In this document: positions 49,617 through 57,475 of the stretch, piece by piece | Position numbering within the stretch: the first letter of the stretch is position 1 | Layout of the letters: every line of letters starts with the position of its first letter | Source of the DNA: Streptomyces zhihengii | Lineage (GTDB): Bacteria > Actinomycetota > Actinomycetes > Streptomycetales > Streptomycetaceae | Assembly (NCBI RefSeq): GCF_016919245.1 | Contig: NZ_JAFEJA010000001.1 | Location: 5,295,501 to 5,359,500 of the forward strand | Length of the DNA stretch: 64,000 nucleotides | Reading direction: 5' to 3' | Translations under genes and position numbers: made by a program | Notes under the pieces: model-generated | What the model saw: only the letters and a program-made list of their open reading frames with translations | Told to the model about the DNA's origin: nothing | Database searches by the model: none

Positions 49617-51014
49617 GTGAGCCGCACCACCACCCGTTCGCGTTCCACGTCGGCCGCCCCCCACGGCCGGACCCCGTCACGCCGCCGCGCCCACCTGGCC
49701 GCCGTCGCCGTCGCCGGCGCGGCCTGCCTGGCGACCGCGATCGTCGCGGTACCGGCGTCGGCCGCCGACGGCACCGCCCCCACCACCCGGGCGGACGCCG
49801 CCGCCCCCGACTTCTACACGCCGCCGGCCCAACTGCCCGCCGGCAACGGCGCCCTGATCCGCACCGAGCCGCTGAAGCTCGGCCTCAGCCTGCCCGGCCT
49901 GGACGGCAAGACGCTGCCGGGCACCGCCACCCGGCTGATGTACAAGTCGACCGACGCGGGCGGCGCCCCCGTCGCCGTCACCGGCGCCTACATCGAACCG
50001 TCCGCCGCCTGGAAGGGCACGGGCCCGCGCCCGCTGGTGGCGCTCGCCTCCGGCACCATGGGCCAGGGCGACCAGTGCGCGCCCTCCAAGGCCCTGGAGA
50101 ACCCGCTCTCCCTCGGCGCCGACTCGATCTCCGTCGGCTACGAGAACCTGGCCGTCTACCGCATCCTCTCCACCGGCGCCGCGGTCGTGGTCACCGACTA
50201 CGCGGGCCTCGGCACCCCCGACCGGATCCACACCTACGTGAACCGGGTCGACGAGGGACACGCGCTCCTCGACGCCGCCCGCGCCGCGCGGGCCGTCCCC
50301 GGCGCGTCCGTCACGGCCGCCTCCCGCGTCGGCCTCTACGGCTACAGCCAGGGCGGCGGCGCCAGCGCCTCGGCCGCCGAACTCCAGTCCTCGTACGCCC
50401 CGGACGTGCCCGTCGTGGGCACCTACGCGGGCGCCCCGCCGGCCGATCTGACCGCCACCATGAAGGGCATCGACGGCAGCGCCCTGGCCGGCGCCCTCGC
50501 CTGGTCCATCAACGGCTTCGCCCAGTCCGACCCCGAACTGAAGCCGATCGTCGAGGCGCGCACCAACGACGCCGGCAAGAAGGCCCTGGCCGACGCGTCG
50601 ACCATGTGCGTCGGCGACGCGATCTTCGGCTTCGGCTTCGCCAAGAGCACCAAGTGGACGGCCGACGGGCGCTCCCTCGCCGAGATCATCGCCACCGAAC
50701 CGCGGCTCCAGGCGGTGCTGGACAAGCAGCGCATCGGCACCCTGAAGCCGACCGGGCCGGTCCGCCTCGCCACCGGCATCCAGGACGACATCGTCCCGCA
50801 CGGGCAGGCCCGCCAACTCGCCGTCGACTGGTGCCGCAAGGGGGCCAAGGTCAGCTACGAGGCGGTCTCCCTGCCCAACCTCGGCGACAAGCTGCTGACC
50901 AACCACCTCGTCCCGCTCATCACCGACCAGGGCGCGGCGATCTCCTGGATCACCGACCGCCTGGAGGGCAAGCCGGCCCTCTCCAACTGCTGGTCCATGC
51001 CCGTCCAGCCGTGA
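49617..51014 (+). CDS. Secreted lipase/esterase (LIP family)
   Basis: 465-aa exported alpha/beta hydrolase of the secretory lipase family. After a long Arg-rich N-region comes a Sec signal core (HLAAVAVAGAACLATAIVAVPASA). The hydrolase domain has GTRPLVALASGTMGQG-type strands, VVTDYAGLG, the nucleophile elbow RVGLYGYSQGGGASASAAEL (GYSQG) and late GIQDDIVPHGQA (Asp) and LLTNHLVPL (His), completing the triad. The GTG at 49617 has GAGGAG six bases upstream. It presumably releases fatty acids from extracellular lipids. Repressor-like sites precede it. Confidence 0.92.
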   Translation: MSRTTTRSRSTSAAPHGRTPSRRRAHLAAVAVAGAACLATAIVAVPASAADGTAPTTRADAAAPDFYTPPAQLPAGNGALIRTEPLKLGLSLPGLDGKTLPGTATRLMYKSTDAGGAPVAVTGAYIEPSAAWKGTGPRPLVALASGTMGQGDQCAPSKALENPLSLGADSISVGYENLAVYRILSTGAAVVVTDYAGLGTPDRIHTYVNRVDEGHALLDAARAARAVPGASVTAASRVGLYGYSQGGGASASAAELQSSYAPDVPVVGTYAGAPPADLTATMKGIDGSALAGALAWSINGFAQSDPELKPIVEARTNDAGKKALADASTMCVGDAIFGFGFAKSTKWTADGRSLAEIIATEPRLQAVLDKQRIGTLKPTGPVRLATGIQDDIVPHGQARQLAVDWCRKGAKVSYEAVSLPNLGDKLLTNHLVPLITDQGAAISWITDRLEGKPALSNCWSMPVQP

Positions 51015-51019
51015 CGCCC

Positions 51020-51057
51020 GCCGCCGCTGCCACCCCCACGAGGGCGGCAGCGGCGGC
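51020..51057 (+). terminator. Hairpin terminator of the lipase gene
   Basis: GCCGCCGCTGCC (51020-51031) and GGCAGCGGCGGC (51046-51057) form a 12-bp stem six bases after the stop. Confidence 0.75.
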
Positions 51058-51092
51058 AGGCCCTGTCGGCGGCACCGGGCAGAATCCGCTCC

Positions 51093-51725
51093 ATGACCGA
51101 CACACCGCCGTCCGTGCGGGCCGCCTGGGCCCGTATCGACGCCTGGCTCGCGGTGCACGCGCCCCGGAGCTTCGCCCTGCTCGCCCCGCCCGCCGACCCG
51201 GCGGACGTCGAACGGGCGCAGCAGGAGACGGGGCTGCGGTTCCCGCAGGAGCTGCTCGACTCGCTCGCGTGCCACGACGGGTCGCACGGCTCCCCGGTCC
51301 TGCCGGGCAGGCCGCTGCTCCCGGCGGAGGGCATCATCGCCGTCCGGCGGCGGGCGATGGACCTGCTGGAGTGGGCCGAACAGCAGGGATGGGCGGAGGA
51401 CGACGACGGGGGCGAGCAGACCTGGCACCCGATGTGGGTCCCCTTCGCGGAGGGCGACGGCGACGCCGAGGTGATCGACCTGCGCACCTGGGAGACGTAC
51501 GGCCTGGTCGGCACCGTGCACCACGACGAGGGCGGCCTCCAGGACACCTGGCCCTCCCTCGGCGCCTACCTCACCGCGATCGCCGACGCCCTCGACCAGG
51601 GCGGCACGGTCGGCGTCACCGCTCCCTATCTCACCCCGGACCGCGCGCTGGAGTGGCATGTGCCCGCGCACGTCCGCCCGGAGCGGGCCCTGACGCCCGC
51701 ACCGGCCGGCGGGCGGACTCCGTAG
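51093..51725 (+). CDS. SMI1/KNR4 family protein
   Basis: 210-aa cytoplasmic protein of the SUKH superfamily: VRAAWARIDAWLAVHAPRSFALL, PPADPADVERAQQETGLRFPQELLDSLACHDG (the classical SMI1_KNR4 segment), LLPAEGIIAVRRRAMDLLEWA, WHPMWVPFAEGDGD and GLQDTWPSLGAYLTAIADAL. In bacteria such proteins often are immunity proteins of polymorphic toxins, but many are stand-alone housekeeping or regulatory proteins. No toxin gene is adjacent here. Confidence 0.92.
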   Translation: MTDTPPSVRAAWARIDAWLAVHAPRSFALLAPPADPADVERAQQETGLRFPQELLDSLACHDGSHGSPVLPGRPLLPAEGIIAVRRRAMDLLEWAEQQGWAEDDDGGEQTWHPMWVPFAEGDGDAEVIDLRTWETYGLVGTVHHDEGGLQDTWPSLGAYLTAIADALDQGGTVGVTAPYLTPDRALEWHVPAHVRPERALTPAPAGGRTP

Positions 51726-51740
51726 ACGCGCCTGCCGCCA

Positions 51741-51819
51741 CGGAGTCGGCCCCGCCGCTCAGCCCGTCGGTTCGCGGCAACGGAGTCGCCACGCCGCTCA
51801 GCCCGTCGGTCCGCGGCAA
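51741..51819. repeat. 40-bp direct duplication
   Basis: Two adjacent near-identical units (51741-51780 and 51781-51819) beginning CGGAGTCG and ending CGCGGCAA. They form the present 3' end of the truncated DUF5753 gene and may mark the event that removed its C-terminus. Confidence 0.7.
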
Positions 51820-52211
51820 CGGGTCTCGTCGAGAAGGTGCCCGGTGAGCAGGCCCTCCACGCAGGCGACCGGTGCGGCGTCCTCGAAGCTCATCAAGGTG
51901 AGCAGGCTCTGCATCAGGGCATGCGCTCCCGCGCCGAACGGCAGCACGTGCAGCCGCAGCCGCCCTTCCTCCGCGAGATCCGCGATCCGGTGGAGCTGCC
52001 CGGCCATCACCTGCCCGCCGCCCACCCGGCGCCGCAACACGGCCTCGTCCAGCAGCGTCCACAGCACCGGCCGGTCCGGCCCCTCCAGGACGCGGGCGCG
52101 CTCCGTGCGAATGACAACGGCACGGTCGGCGTACTCGGCGTCCAGATCCTGGAGCAACGGGGATCGTGGCCGCCGAGAGCGGTCCGCGGAAAAATCCTCC
52201 GCCGGTGACAT
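51798..52211 (-). pseudogene. Truncated DUF5753 (XRE regulator) gene
   Basis: The frame encodes only the middle of a DUF5753 domain: VLWTLLDEAVLRRRVGGGQ, VMAGQLHRIADLAEEGRLRLHVLPFGAGAHALMQSLLTLMSF. It aligns readily with the intact regulator at 6644-7438 (VWALLDESVLRRPVGG, VMAGQLRHLVGLAESQRVRVHILPM). The entire HTH half and the C-terminal ~50 residues are missing, no DUF397 partner follows, and the end runs into a 40-bp duplication. It is a decaying remnant and unlikely to bind DNA. Confidence 0.75.
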
Positions 52212-52297
52212 AGCGGGGGACGCGTCCCGCCGTCTGAGGGGTGTAGGCGACACGACCACGCCCCGCACGGGGCAACTCCCCATACGACGGAGGACAG

Positions 52298-52948
52298 ATG
52301 AAGACGCGCAGGTTCGTCATGGCGGGCGTCATGGCGGCATTGCTCGCGGGCGGGGCGGGCACCGCCGTCGCGCTCGGCGGCGACACGTCGGCCACCACCG
52401 CCGCGCAGCAGCGGACCGGCACTCCCGCGGCGGCGGCCACTGAGGCCACCCGTCTCGCCACGGCGCAGGCGGAGGCCGTCGCCGCCGCGCAGGCCGCCGC
52501 CCGGGGCCCGCGCGTGGTGCGGCCCTACGAGCCCGTGGAGATAGGCCAGGGCGCGAAGATGGGCCTGCTCCCGCAGGGGCGGCAGAACTACGTCGTCGCC
52601 TGGAACGACTACGCCGCCTCGGTGGAACGCGCCAAGGGCCTCGTCGGCGACAGCATCCGCCCGAACAGCCTCAGCGGCGGCGTGAACACCGACGGCGACG
52701 ACGTCCTGTTCACCGGCGCCTTCCGCACCCACACCGTCCCGGCGCGCATCACCGTGCGGATCGGCGACGGCGCGGTGCGGGACGCGGGCATGCTGAAGCT
52801 GCCCGGCAACCCGGGCTGGGGCACCTACCATCTCGACGCGGCGGGCGAGGGCCCCCTGGTGGAGACCGTGCGCGTCACCGCGTACGGGCCGGACGGCGCC
52901 GAGCTGGCCCGGCTGACGTTCGACCCCGGACCGGCCGGCGGCCGCTGA
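52298..52948 (+). CDS. Exported hypothetical protein, paralogue of 53582-54580
   Basis: 216-aa protein with an N-terminal signal or anchor (RRFVMAGVMAALLAGGAGTAVAL), an Ala/Thr-rich coiled spacer, and a C-terminal domain of ~145 residues: RPYEPVEIGQGAKMGLLPQGRQNYV, GDSIRPNSLSGGV, DVLFTGAFRTHTVPARITVRIG, AGMLKLPGNPGWGTYHL. The same domain ends the protein at 53582-54580. GGAGG precedes the ATG. No family is recognised. It is encoded just before a SigE-family sigma factor operon and may be part of its regulon. Confidence 0.8.
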   Translation: MKTRRFVMAGVMAALLAGGAGTAVALGGDTSATTAAQQRTGTPAAAATEATRLATAQAEAVAAAQAAARGPRVVRPYEPVEIGQGAKMGLLPQGRQNYVVAWNDYAASVERAKGLVGDSIRPNSLSGGVNTDGDDVLFTGAFRTHTVPARITVRIGDGAVRDAGMLKLPGNPGWGTYHLDAAGEGPLVETVRVTAYGPDGAELARLTFDPGPAGGR

Positions 52949-53066
52949 CCCCGCGCACCGGTGCGCCGCCGACGTCCGGCGGCGCACCGGCACCGTGCGC
53001 GCACCGAGTTCGTGCGGAGAGCCGCGCACCCGCAGAAGGCCGAGCACGCCGACGACGAGGACCCGA

Positions 53067-53585
53067 GTGAAGACGAGCGCGGAGGCGGAGTTCCGGGCGT
53101 TCGTGGCCAGCCGCTGGCCCCGGATGCTGCGCACCGCCCATCTGCTGACCGGACACCACCACGACGCGGAGGACCTGGTGCAGGCAGCCCTGGCCAAGAC
53201 GTACGTGAAGTGGGACCGCGTGCGGCGGGCGGACGACCCCGACGCCTACGTATGGCGCATCATGATCAACACCAACACCGACCGGCTGCGGCGCCTGCGG
53301 CTGCGCGAGTGGCTCACCACCCGCATCCCCGACACCGCCGCGCCCGACGGCGCCGACGGTGTCATGGAGCGCGGCGCCGTGCTGGACGCGCTCGCCCAAC
53401 TGCCGCCCCGGCAGCGGGCGGTGATCGTGCTGCGCTATCTGGAGGACCGCGGCGAGCGCGAGGTGGCGTCGCTGCTCGGGACCGGGGTGGGTACGGTGCG
53501 CAGTCACACCGCCCGCGCCCTGAAGAAGCTGCGCGAGCATCCCGGGATCCACGCCGCACACACGACAGGGAGGCCGCGACCGTGA
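53067..53585 (+). CDS. SigE-family RNA polymerase sigma factor (ECF)
   Basis: 172-aa ECF sigma factor. Region 2 is AEFRAFVASRWPRMLRTAHLLTGHHHDAEDLVQAALAKTYVKWDRV, then VWRIMINTNTDRLRR. Region 4 is LPPRQRAVIVLRYLEDRGEREVASLLGTGVGTVRSHTARALKKLRE. Length and the LVQxALAKxYxKWxRV motif mark the actinomycete SigE subfamily. The GTG at 53067 has GAGGA upstream. It overlaps the next gene by four bases (GTGA), so the downstream membrane protein is its likely regulator or partner. Confidence 0.93.
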   Translation: MKTSAEAEFRAFVASRWPRMLRTAHLLTGHHHDAEDLVQAALAKTYVKWDRVRRADDPDAYVWRIMINTNTDRLRRLRLREWLTTRIPDTAAPDGADGVMERGAVLDALAQLPPRQRAVIVLRYLEDRGEREVASLLGTGVGTVRSHTARALKKLREHPGIHAAHTTGRPRP

Positions 53586-54580
53586 ACCCCGTGAACGACG
53601 AGGACCCGCGGCGCCCGGGCGAGCGCCGCGTCCCGGCTCCGTCGGGCGACGACCGGGCCCCGGACCGCCGCAGGCCGCCGCGTGGCGGCCCGCGCGGCGA
53701 CGACCCGCGGTACCCGGGCGAGCGCCACGCCCCGGCTCCCCCGGACGACGCCACCGAGTTCCCGGACGGCCCCCGGCGCGTGGGCGATGCGCGGCGTCGA
53801 GGCGATGCCACCGAGTTCGCGGACGGCCCCCGGCGCGTGGGCGACGCCGCGCGCCGTGGGGGTCCGCGCCCGGCCGACGCGGTCGGCCATCCGGGCGACA
53901 TCCGCCCCCTGCGCGACGCGTTGCGCCGCGAGGCGGACACCGTGTCCGGCGGCCCCGCCCCCGTGGACGCGGTGCTCCTGCGGGGCCGGGCCGCCCGGCG
54001 GCGGCGCAACGCCGCGCTGGCCGGGGCGGCCGCCGCGGTGGTGGCCGTGCTGGCCGTCGTGCCCCTCGCCGGCCGCGAGGCCGCCCTCGTCCCCGTCCCC
54101 GTCCCGCCCGCCACCGTCGCGCCGGTCACCCCGCGTCCGGAGCCCGTGCGCACGGTCGCCCCGTACGAGACGGTCGACATCGGGCACGGCCGAACCATGG
54201 CCCTGCTCCCCGACGGGGAGCAGAACCATGTGGCGGGCCACGGCGACATCCGCGACGAGGTCGACGCCGCGCGCGACCTCGCCGGGGAGAACATCCGGCC
54301 GGACAGCCTCAGCGGCGGCAGGGACCTGGACCCCGGCCGACCGGTCATGTTCTCGGGCGTTTTCCGCACCGGCGAGGTCCCGGCCGCCGTCGAAGTCCGC
54401 ATCGACTCCGGCGAACGCCTCCGCGCCGGGATGCTGCGGCTGCCGGGGGACCCGGACTGGGGCACGTACTACGCCTTCGGCCCCGAGGCCGCCGGGAACC
54501 AGAGCTGGACGGTGACGGCCTACGCCGCCGACGGGCGCGTCCTCGTGGAGACCCGCTTCGACCAGGCATCCGGCGGGTGA
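53582..54580 (+). CDS. Membrane-anchored protein coupled to the sigma factor
   Basis: 332 aa. A long disordered Arg/Pro-rich cytoplasmic N-part includes the duplicated DATEFPDGPRRVGD / DATEFADGPRRVGD, then DIRPLRDALRREADTVSGGPAPVDAVLLRGRAARRRR. One membrane helix follows (about 140-160), and then an external domain homologous to the protein at 52298 (YETVDIGHGRTMALLPDGEQNHV, IRPDSLSGG, FSGVFRTGEVPA, AGMLRLPGDPDWGTYY). Its position and topology suggest an anti-sigma-like regulator, though no ZAS motif is present. The VDAVLLRGRAARRRR segment is common in proteins coupled to SigE-type factors. Confidence 0.8.
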   Translation: MNPVNDEDPRRPGERRVPAPSGDDRAPDRRRPPRGGPRGDDPRYPGERHAPAPPDDATEFPDGPRRVGDARRRGDATEFADGPRRVGDAARRGGPRPADAVGHPGDIRPLRDALRREADTVSGGPAPVDAVLLRGRAARRRRNAALAGAAAAVVAVLAVVPLAGREAALVPVPVPPATVAPVTPRPEPVRTVAPYETVDIGHGRTMALLPDGEQNHVAGHGDIRDEVDAARDLAGENIRPDSLSGGRDLDPGRPVMFSGVFRTGEVPAAVEVRIDSGERLRAGMLRLPGDPDWGTYYAFGPEAAGNQSWTVTAYAADGRVLVETRFDQASGG

Positions 54581-54609
54581 GGCACCGGCGCCCGCCCGGG
54601 CGCGGCCGG

Positions 54610-54630
54610 GGGACGGCCCGGGGCCGTCCC
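54610..54630. terminator. Hairpin between convergent genes
   Basis: GGGACGGCC (54610-54618) pairs with GGCCGTCCC (54622-54630) with a 3-base loop, between the sigma-factor operon and the convergent Lrp-type gene. Confidence 0.6.
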
Positions 54631-54768
54631 GTCGGAGGGGAGCCGGACCGGCCCCGGAGGGCGAGGAGGGGGGCCGGGGGCCGTACCGGCCACGGGGCAG
54701 GCGCGAACCCCGCACCCGGGGCCCGGGCCTGACGCACGGGCGGCGTTCCCGTCCCCACCCGGCCGCCG

Positions 54769-55869
54769 TCAGGCCCCCGCCCCCGCCCCGCCCCCCTCGC
54801 GGAACGGGGCGAGCAGCGCCTCCTCGGCGGCCGCGGCCTCCGCGTCCTCCCAGAGCGCGACGGGCACCGCCCGCACATGGCGGCCGTGCGGGTCCAGGAT
54901 GTGGCCGCCGAGCTTCAGCGGCCACAGCGCGATCGCCCGGTCGGCGACCAGCAGTTCGGGGAAGCGGGCGGCCAGCCGCGTCTCGAAGGTCCGGATGTCC
55001 TCGATGGACCGCAGCCACACCGCGACCATCAGGTTGTGCGGCCCGGAGAGCGACGCGCACAGCCGGGTCTCGCGCATCCCCGCCAACTGCGCGCTCACGG
55101 CGGGGACCTCGCCCGGTGGCGCGGCGCACCACAGGGTGACCGAGACGGGCCATCCGGAGAGGAAGCGCGCCACCTCGCAGCGGAACACCAGCGCGCGTTC
55201 CGACTGCATCCGGGCGAGGCGGCGGCGTACCGTCGTCGGGCTCAGCCCGGTGCGCTCCGCGAGCTGCGCCGCGGGCAGCCGGCAGTCCTCGCTCAGCGCC
55301 GTGAAGAGGGCGAGGTCCGCCGGGTCGGGCGCCCGCGCGGCAGGGACCGCCGGTGCCCGGTCGGCGGGCACGGGGTCCATCAGCAGGGTGCGCCGGTGCT
55401 CCGCGAGCCGGTCCAGCCGCCAGTGGCTGCCCTCGACATGGAGCGCGGTGGCGATCTGGCTCCTGGTCGCCCGTACGCCCTCCAGGGCGCCCAGCCGGAA
55501 GCCGAGGTACCGGGCGAGACCGGCCTGGTCGGCGAAGGCCGCCGTCACCAGCAGGTCCCGGGAGCCGGTGACGTGCTCGACGGTGAAGACGTGCGGATCC
55601 GCGGCCACCCGCGCCGCCACGTCCCGCAGCAGCGGCGGCGCGCAGTCGATCTCGATGAACGCGACGACCGGCGCGAGCCCCGGGCCCGCCGCGGGATGGC
55701 AGCTCAGCCAGGCGAGACCGGTCTCGGTGAGCCGGGCCCAGCGGCGGGCCGCCGTGGAGGCGTCCACCTCCAGGGCACGCCCGATCCGCCGCCAGTCGGC
55801 ACGCGGCGCTGCCTGGAGCGCGGTGACGAGCAGGCGGTCGAGCTCGTCGAGACCGGCGGATGTCTGCAT
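54769..55869 (-). CDS. Lrp/AsnC-type regulator (tandem two-copy form)
   Basis: 366-aa regulator with two HTH/RAM units. The first HTH is LDELDRLLVTALQAAPRADWRRIGRALEVDASTAARRWARL, the first RAM-like domain has VVAFIEIDCAPP and VEHVTGSRDLLVTAAF, the second HTH is LFTALSEDCRLPAAQLAERTGLSPTTVRRRLARM, and the second RAM has CASLSGPHNLMVAVWLRSIEDIRTFE. Such double Lrp proteins are common in Streptomyces. It is divergent from the amidohydrolase-MFS operon across 73 bp and is its likely regulator, perhaps sensing an amino acid or acyl-amino acid. Confidence 0.92.
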   Translation of the reverse strand: MQTSAGLDELDRLLVTALQAAPRADWRRIGRALEVDASTAARRWARLTETGLAWLSCHPAAGPGLAPVVAFIEIDCAPPLLRDVAARVAADPHVFTVEHVTGSRDLLVTAAFADQAGLARYLGFRLGALEGVRATRSQIATALHVEGSHWRLDRLAEHRRTLLMDPVPADRAPAVPAARAPDPADLALFTALSEDCRLPAAQLAERTGLSPTTVRRRLARMQSERALVFRCEVARFLSGWPVSVTLWCAAPPGEVPAVSAQLAGMRETRLCASLSGPHNLMVAVWLRSIEDIRTFETRLAARFPELLVADRAIALWPLKLGGHILDPHGRHVRAVPVALWEDAEAAAAEEALLAPFREGGGAGAGA

Positions 55870-55942
55870 GACAGGGGCCTTCTCTGGCGGATCCTGCGGA
55901 GTTCGGCCCGCACATCGGTGGGTCGCGCCGACCGTACCGCAC

Positions 55943-57475
55943 ATGAACCGAGACCACGCGGACGTCCGCCCTCCGCTCGCCGTCCCCGCCCCCGACGAGG
56001 CCCCCGCCCCCGGTCCCGAAAAGGCCCCCGGCCCCGGTCCCGCCGAGGCCACCGACTTCGGCCCGGACGCGCGCGCCCTCCACGACGACCTGGTGCGGCT
56101 GCGCCACGCCCTGCACCGCGACCCGGAGCTCGGCCTCGACCTGCCCCGGACCCGGCGCAGGGTGCTCGACGCGCTCGACGGCCTGCCGCTGGAGATCACC
56201 ACCGGCACACGGCTGTCCTCGGTGACCGCGGTGCTGCGGGGCGGCCTCCCGGGCCCCGCCGTCCTGCTGCGGGCGGACATGGACGCGCTCCCCGTCCAGG
56301 AGGAGAGCGGGGTGCCGTACGCCTCCGAGGTGCCGGGCGCCATGCACGCCTGCGGCCACGACGTGCACACCGCCGCCCTCGTGGGCGCGGCCCGCCTGCT
56401 CTGCGCCCGGCGGGACACCCTCGCCGGAGACGTCGTGTTCATGTTCCAGCCGGGGGAGGAGGGGCACGGCGGAGCCCGCCTGATGATCGAGGACGGCGTG
56501 CTCGACGCCGCCGGCTCCCGTGTCGTCGCCGCGTACGGGATGCACGTCTTCTCGACGGTCCTGCCGCTCGGCGTGGTCGCCACCCGCCCCGGTCCGGTCC
56601 TCGCCGCGTCCGACACGGTGACCGTGACCGTCAGCGGGCGCGGCGGACACGGCTCCTCGCCGCACGCCGCGGCCGACCCGGTGCCCGCGGTCTGCGAGAT
56701 GGTCACCGCGCTCCAGACGATGATCACGCGCACCGTGGACGTCTTCGACCCGGCCGTCCTCACCGTCGGTTCGCTGCACGCGGGCACGACGCACAACGTC
56801 ATCCCGTCGACGGCCCGCTTCGAGGCCACCGTCCGCACCTTCTCGTCCGCGACCCACGACACCGTCCGCGAGGGGCTGCTCCGCACGGTGCGGGGCGTCG
56901 CCGAGGCCCACGGCGTCCGGGCCGATGTCGACTACCAGGAGCTGTACCCGCCGACCGTCAACGACGCGGAGGAGGCCGCCTTCGCGCTGCGCACCGCGCG
57001 CGGACTGTTCGGCCCGCAGCGGGCGTTCGAGGCGCCCAGGCCGATGGCCGGCTCCGAGGACTTCTCCTTCGTGCTGGAGGAGGTGCCCGGAGCGTTCCTC
57101 GGGATCGGCGCCTGCCCGGCCGGCGCGGACCCGTCGACGGCGCCGATGAACCACTCCCCGCACGCCGTCTACGACGACGCCGTGCTGCCGGACGCCGCCG
57201 CCCTCCTCGCCGCCCTCGCCACCGGCCGCCTCCACCGCGCCGCGACTGCCGCTGCCACCCCCGCGGCTGCCGTTGGTGCCGTTCCCGCCGGGGCGGCCGC
57301 CACGCCCGCGGCTGCCGTTGGTGCCGTTCCCGCCGGGGCGGCCGCCACGCCTGCGGTTGCCGCCGGTGCCGTTCCCGCCGGGGCTGCTGCCACCCCCGCC
57401 GGTGCCGCCCCCGCCGGTGCCGCCCCGGCTGGTGCCGCCCCCGCCGGGGCCGCTCCCACCGAGGGTGGCCGGTGA
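55943..57475 (+). CDS. M20-family amidohydrolase with Ala/Pro repeat tail
   Basis: 510-aa metal-dependent hydrolase of the hippurate hydrolase/IAA-amino acid hydrolase group. Motifs are LLRADMDALPVQEESGVPYAS, HACGHDVHTAALVGAA (Cys137, His139, Asp140 region), FMFQPGEEGHGGARLM (Glu172, Glu173), GRGGHGSSPHAAADPVPA (dimerisation domain) and AGSEDFSFVLEEVPG (last Glu/His site). After about residue 430 comes an unusual tail of 15-residue repeats (AAAVGAVPAGAAATP) then AGAAP pentads. It overlaps the MFS start (GTGA). It likely removes an N-acyl group. Confidence 0.92.
   Translation: MNRDHADVRPPLAVPAPDEAPAPGPEKAPGPGPAEATDFGPDARALHDDLVRLRHALHRDPELGLDLPRTRRRVLDALDGLPLEITTGTRLSSVTAVLRGGLPGPAVLLRADMDALPVQEESGVPYASEVPGAMHACGHDVHTAALVGAARLLCARRDTLAGDVVFMFQPGEEGHGGARLMIEDGVLDAAGSRVVAAYGMHVFSTVLPLGVVATRPGPVLAASDTVTVTVSGRGGHGSSPHAAADPVPAVCEMVTALQTMITRTVDVFDPAVLTVGSLHAGTTHNVIPSTARFEATVRTFSSATHDTVREGLLRTVRGVAEAHGVRADVDYQELYPPTVNDAEEAAFALRTARGLFGPQRAFEAPRPMAGSEDFSFVLEEVPGAFLGIGACPAGADPSTAPMNHSPHAVYDDAVLPDAAALLAALATGRLHRAATAAATPAAAVGAVPAGAAATPAAAVGAVPAGAAATPAVAAGAVPAGAAATPAGAAPAGAAPAGAAPAGAAPTEGGR
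57246..57470. repeat. In-frame 45-bp and 15-bp tandem repeats at the amidohydrolase 3' end
   Basis: Units of 45 bp built around GCTGCCGTTGGTGCCG are repeated about three times, then a GCCGGTGCCGCCCCC-type 15-bp unit repeats to the stop. They keep the reading frame and encode an Ala/Gly/Pro/Val tail. Slippage would change tail length in steps of 15 or 5 residues. Confidence 0.85.

Noticed and set aside
51093..51725. SMI1/KNR4 protein as immunity partner of a toxin
   Set aside because: No toxin-like or secretion-substrate gene is adjacent. The neighbours are a lipase and a decayed regulator.
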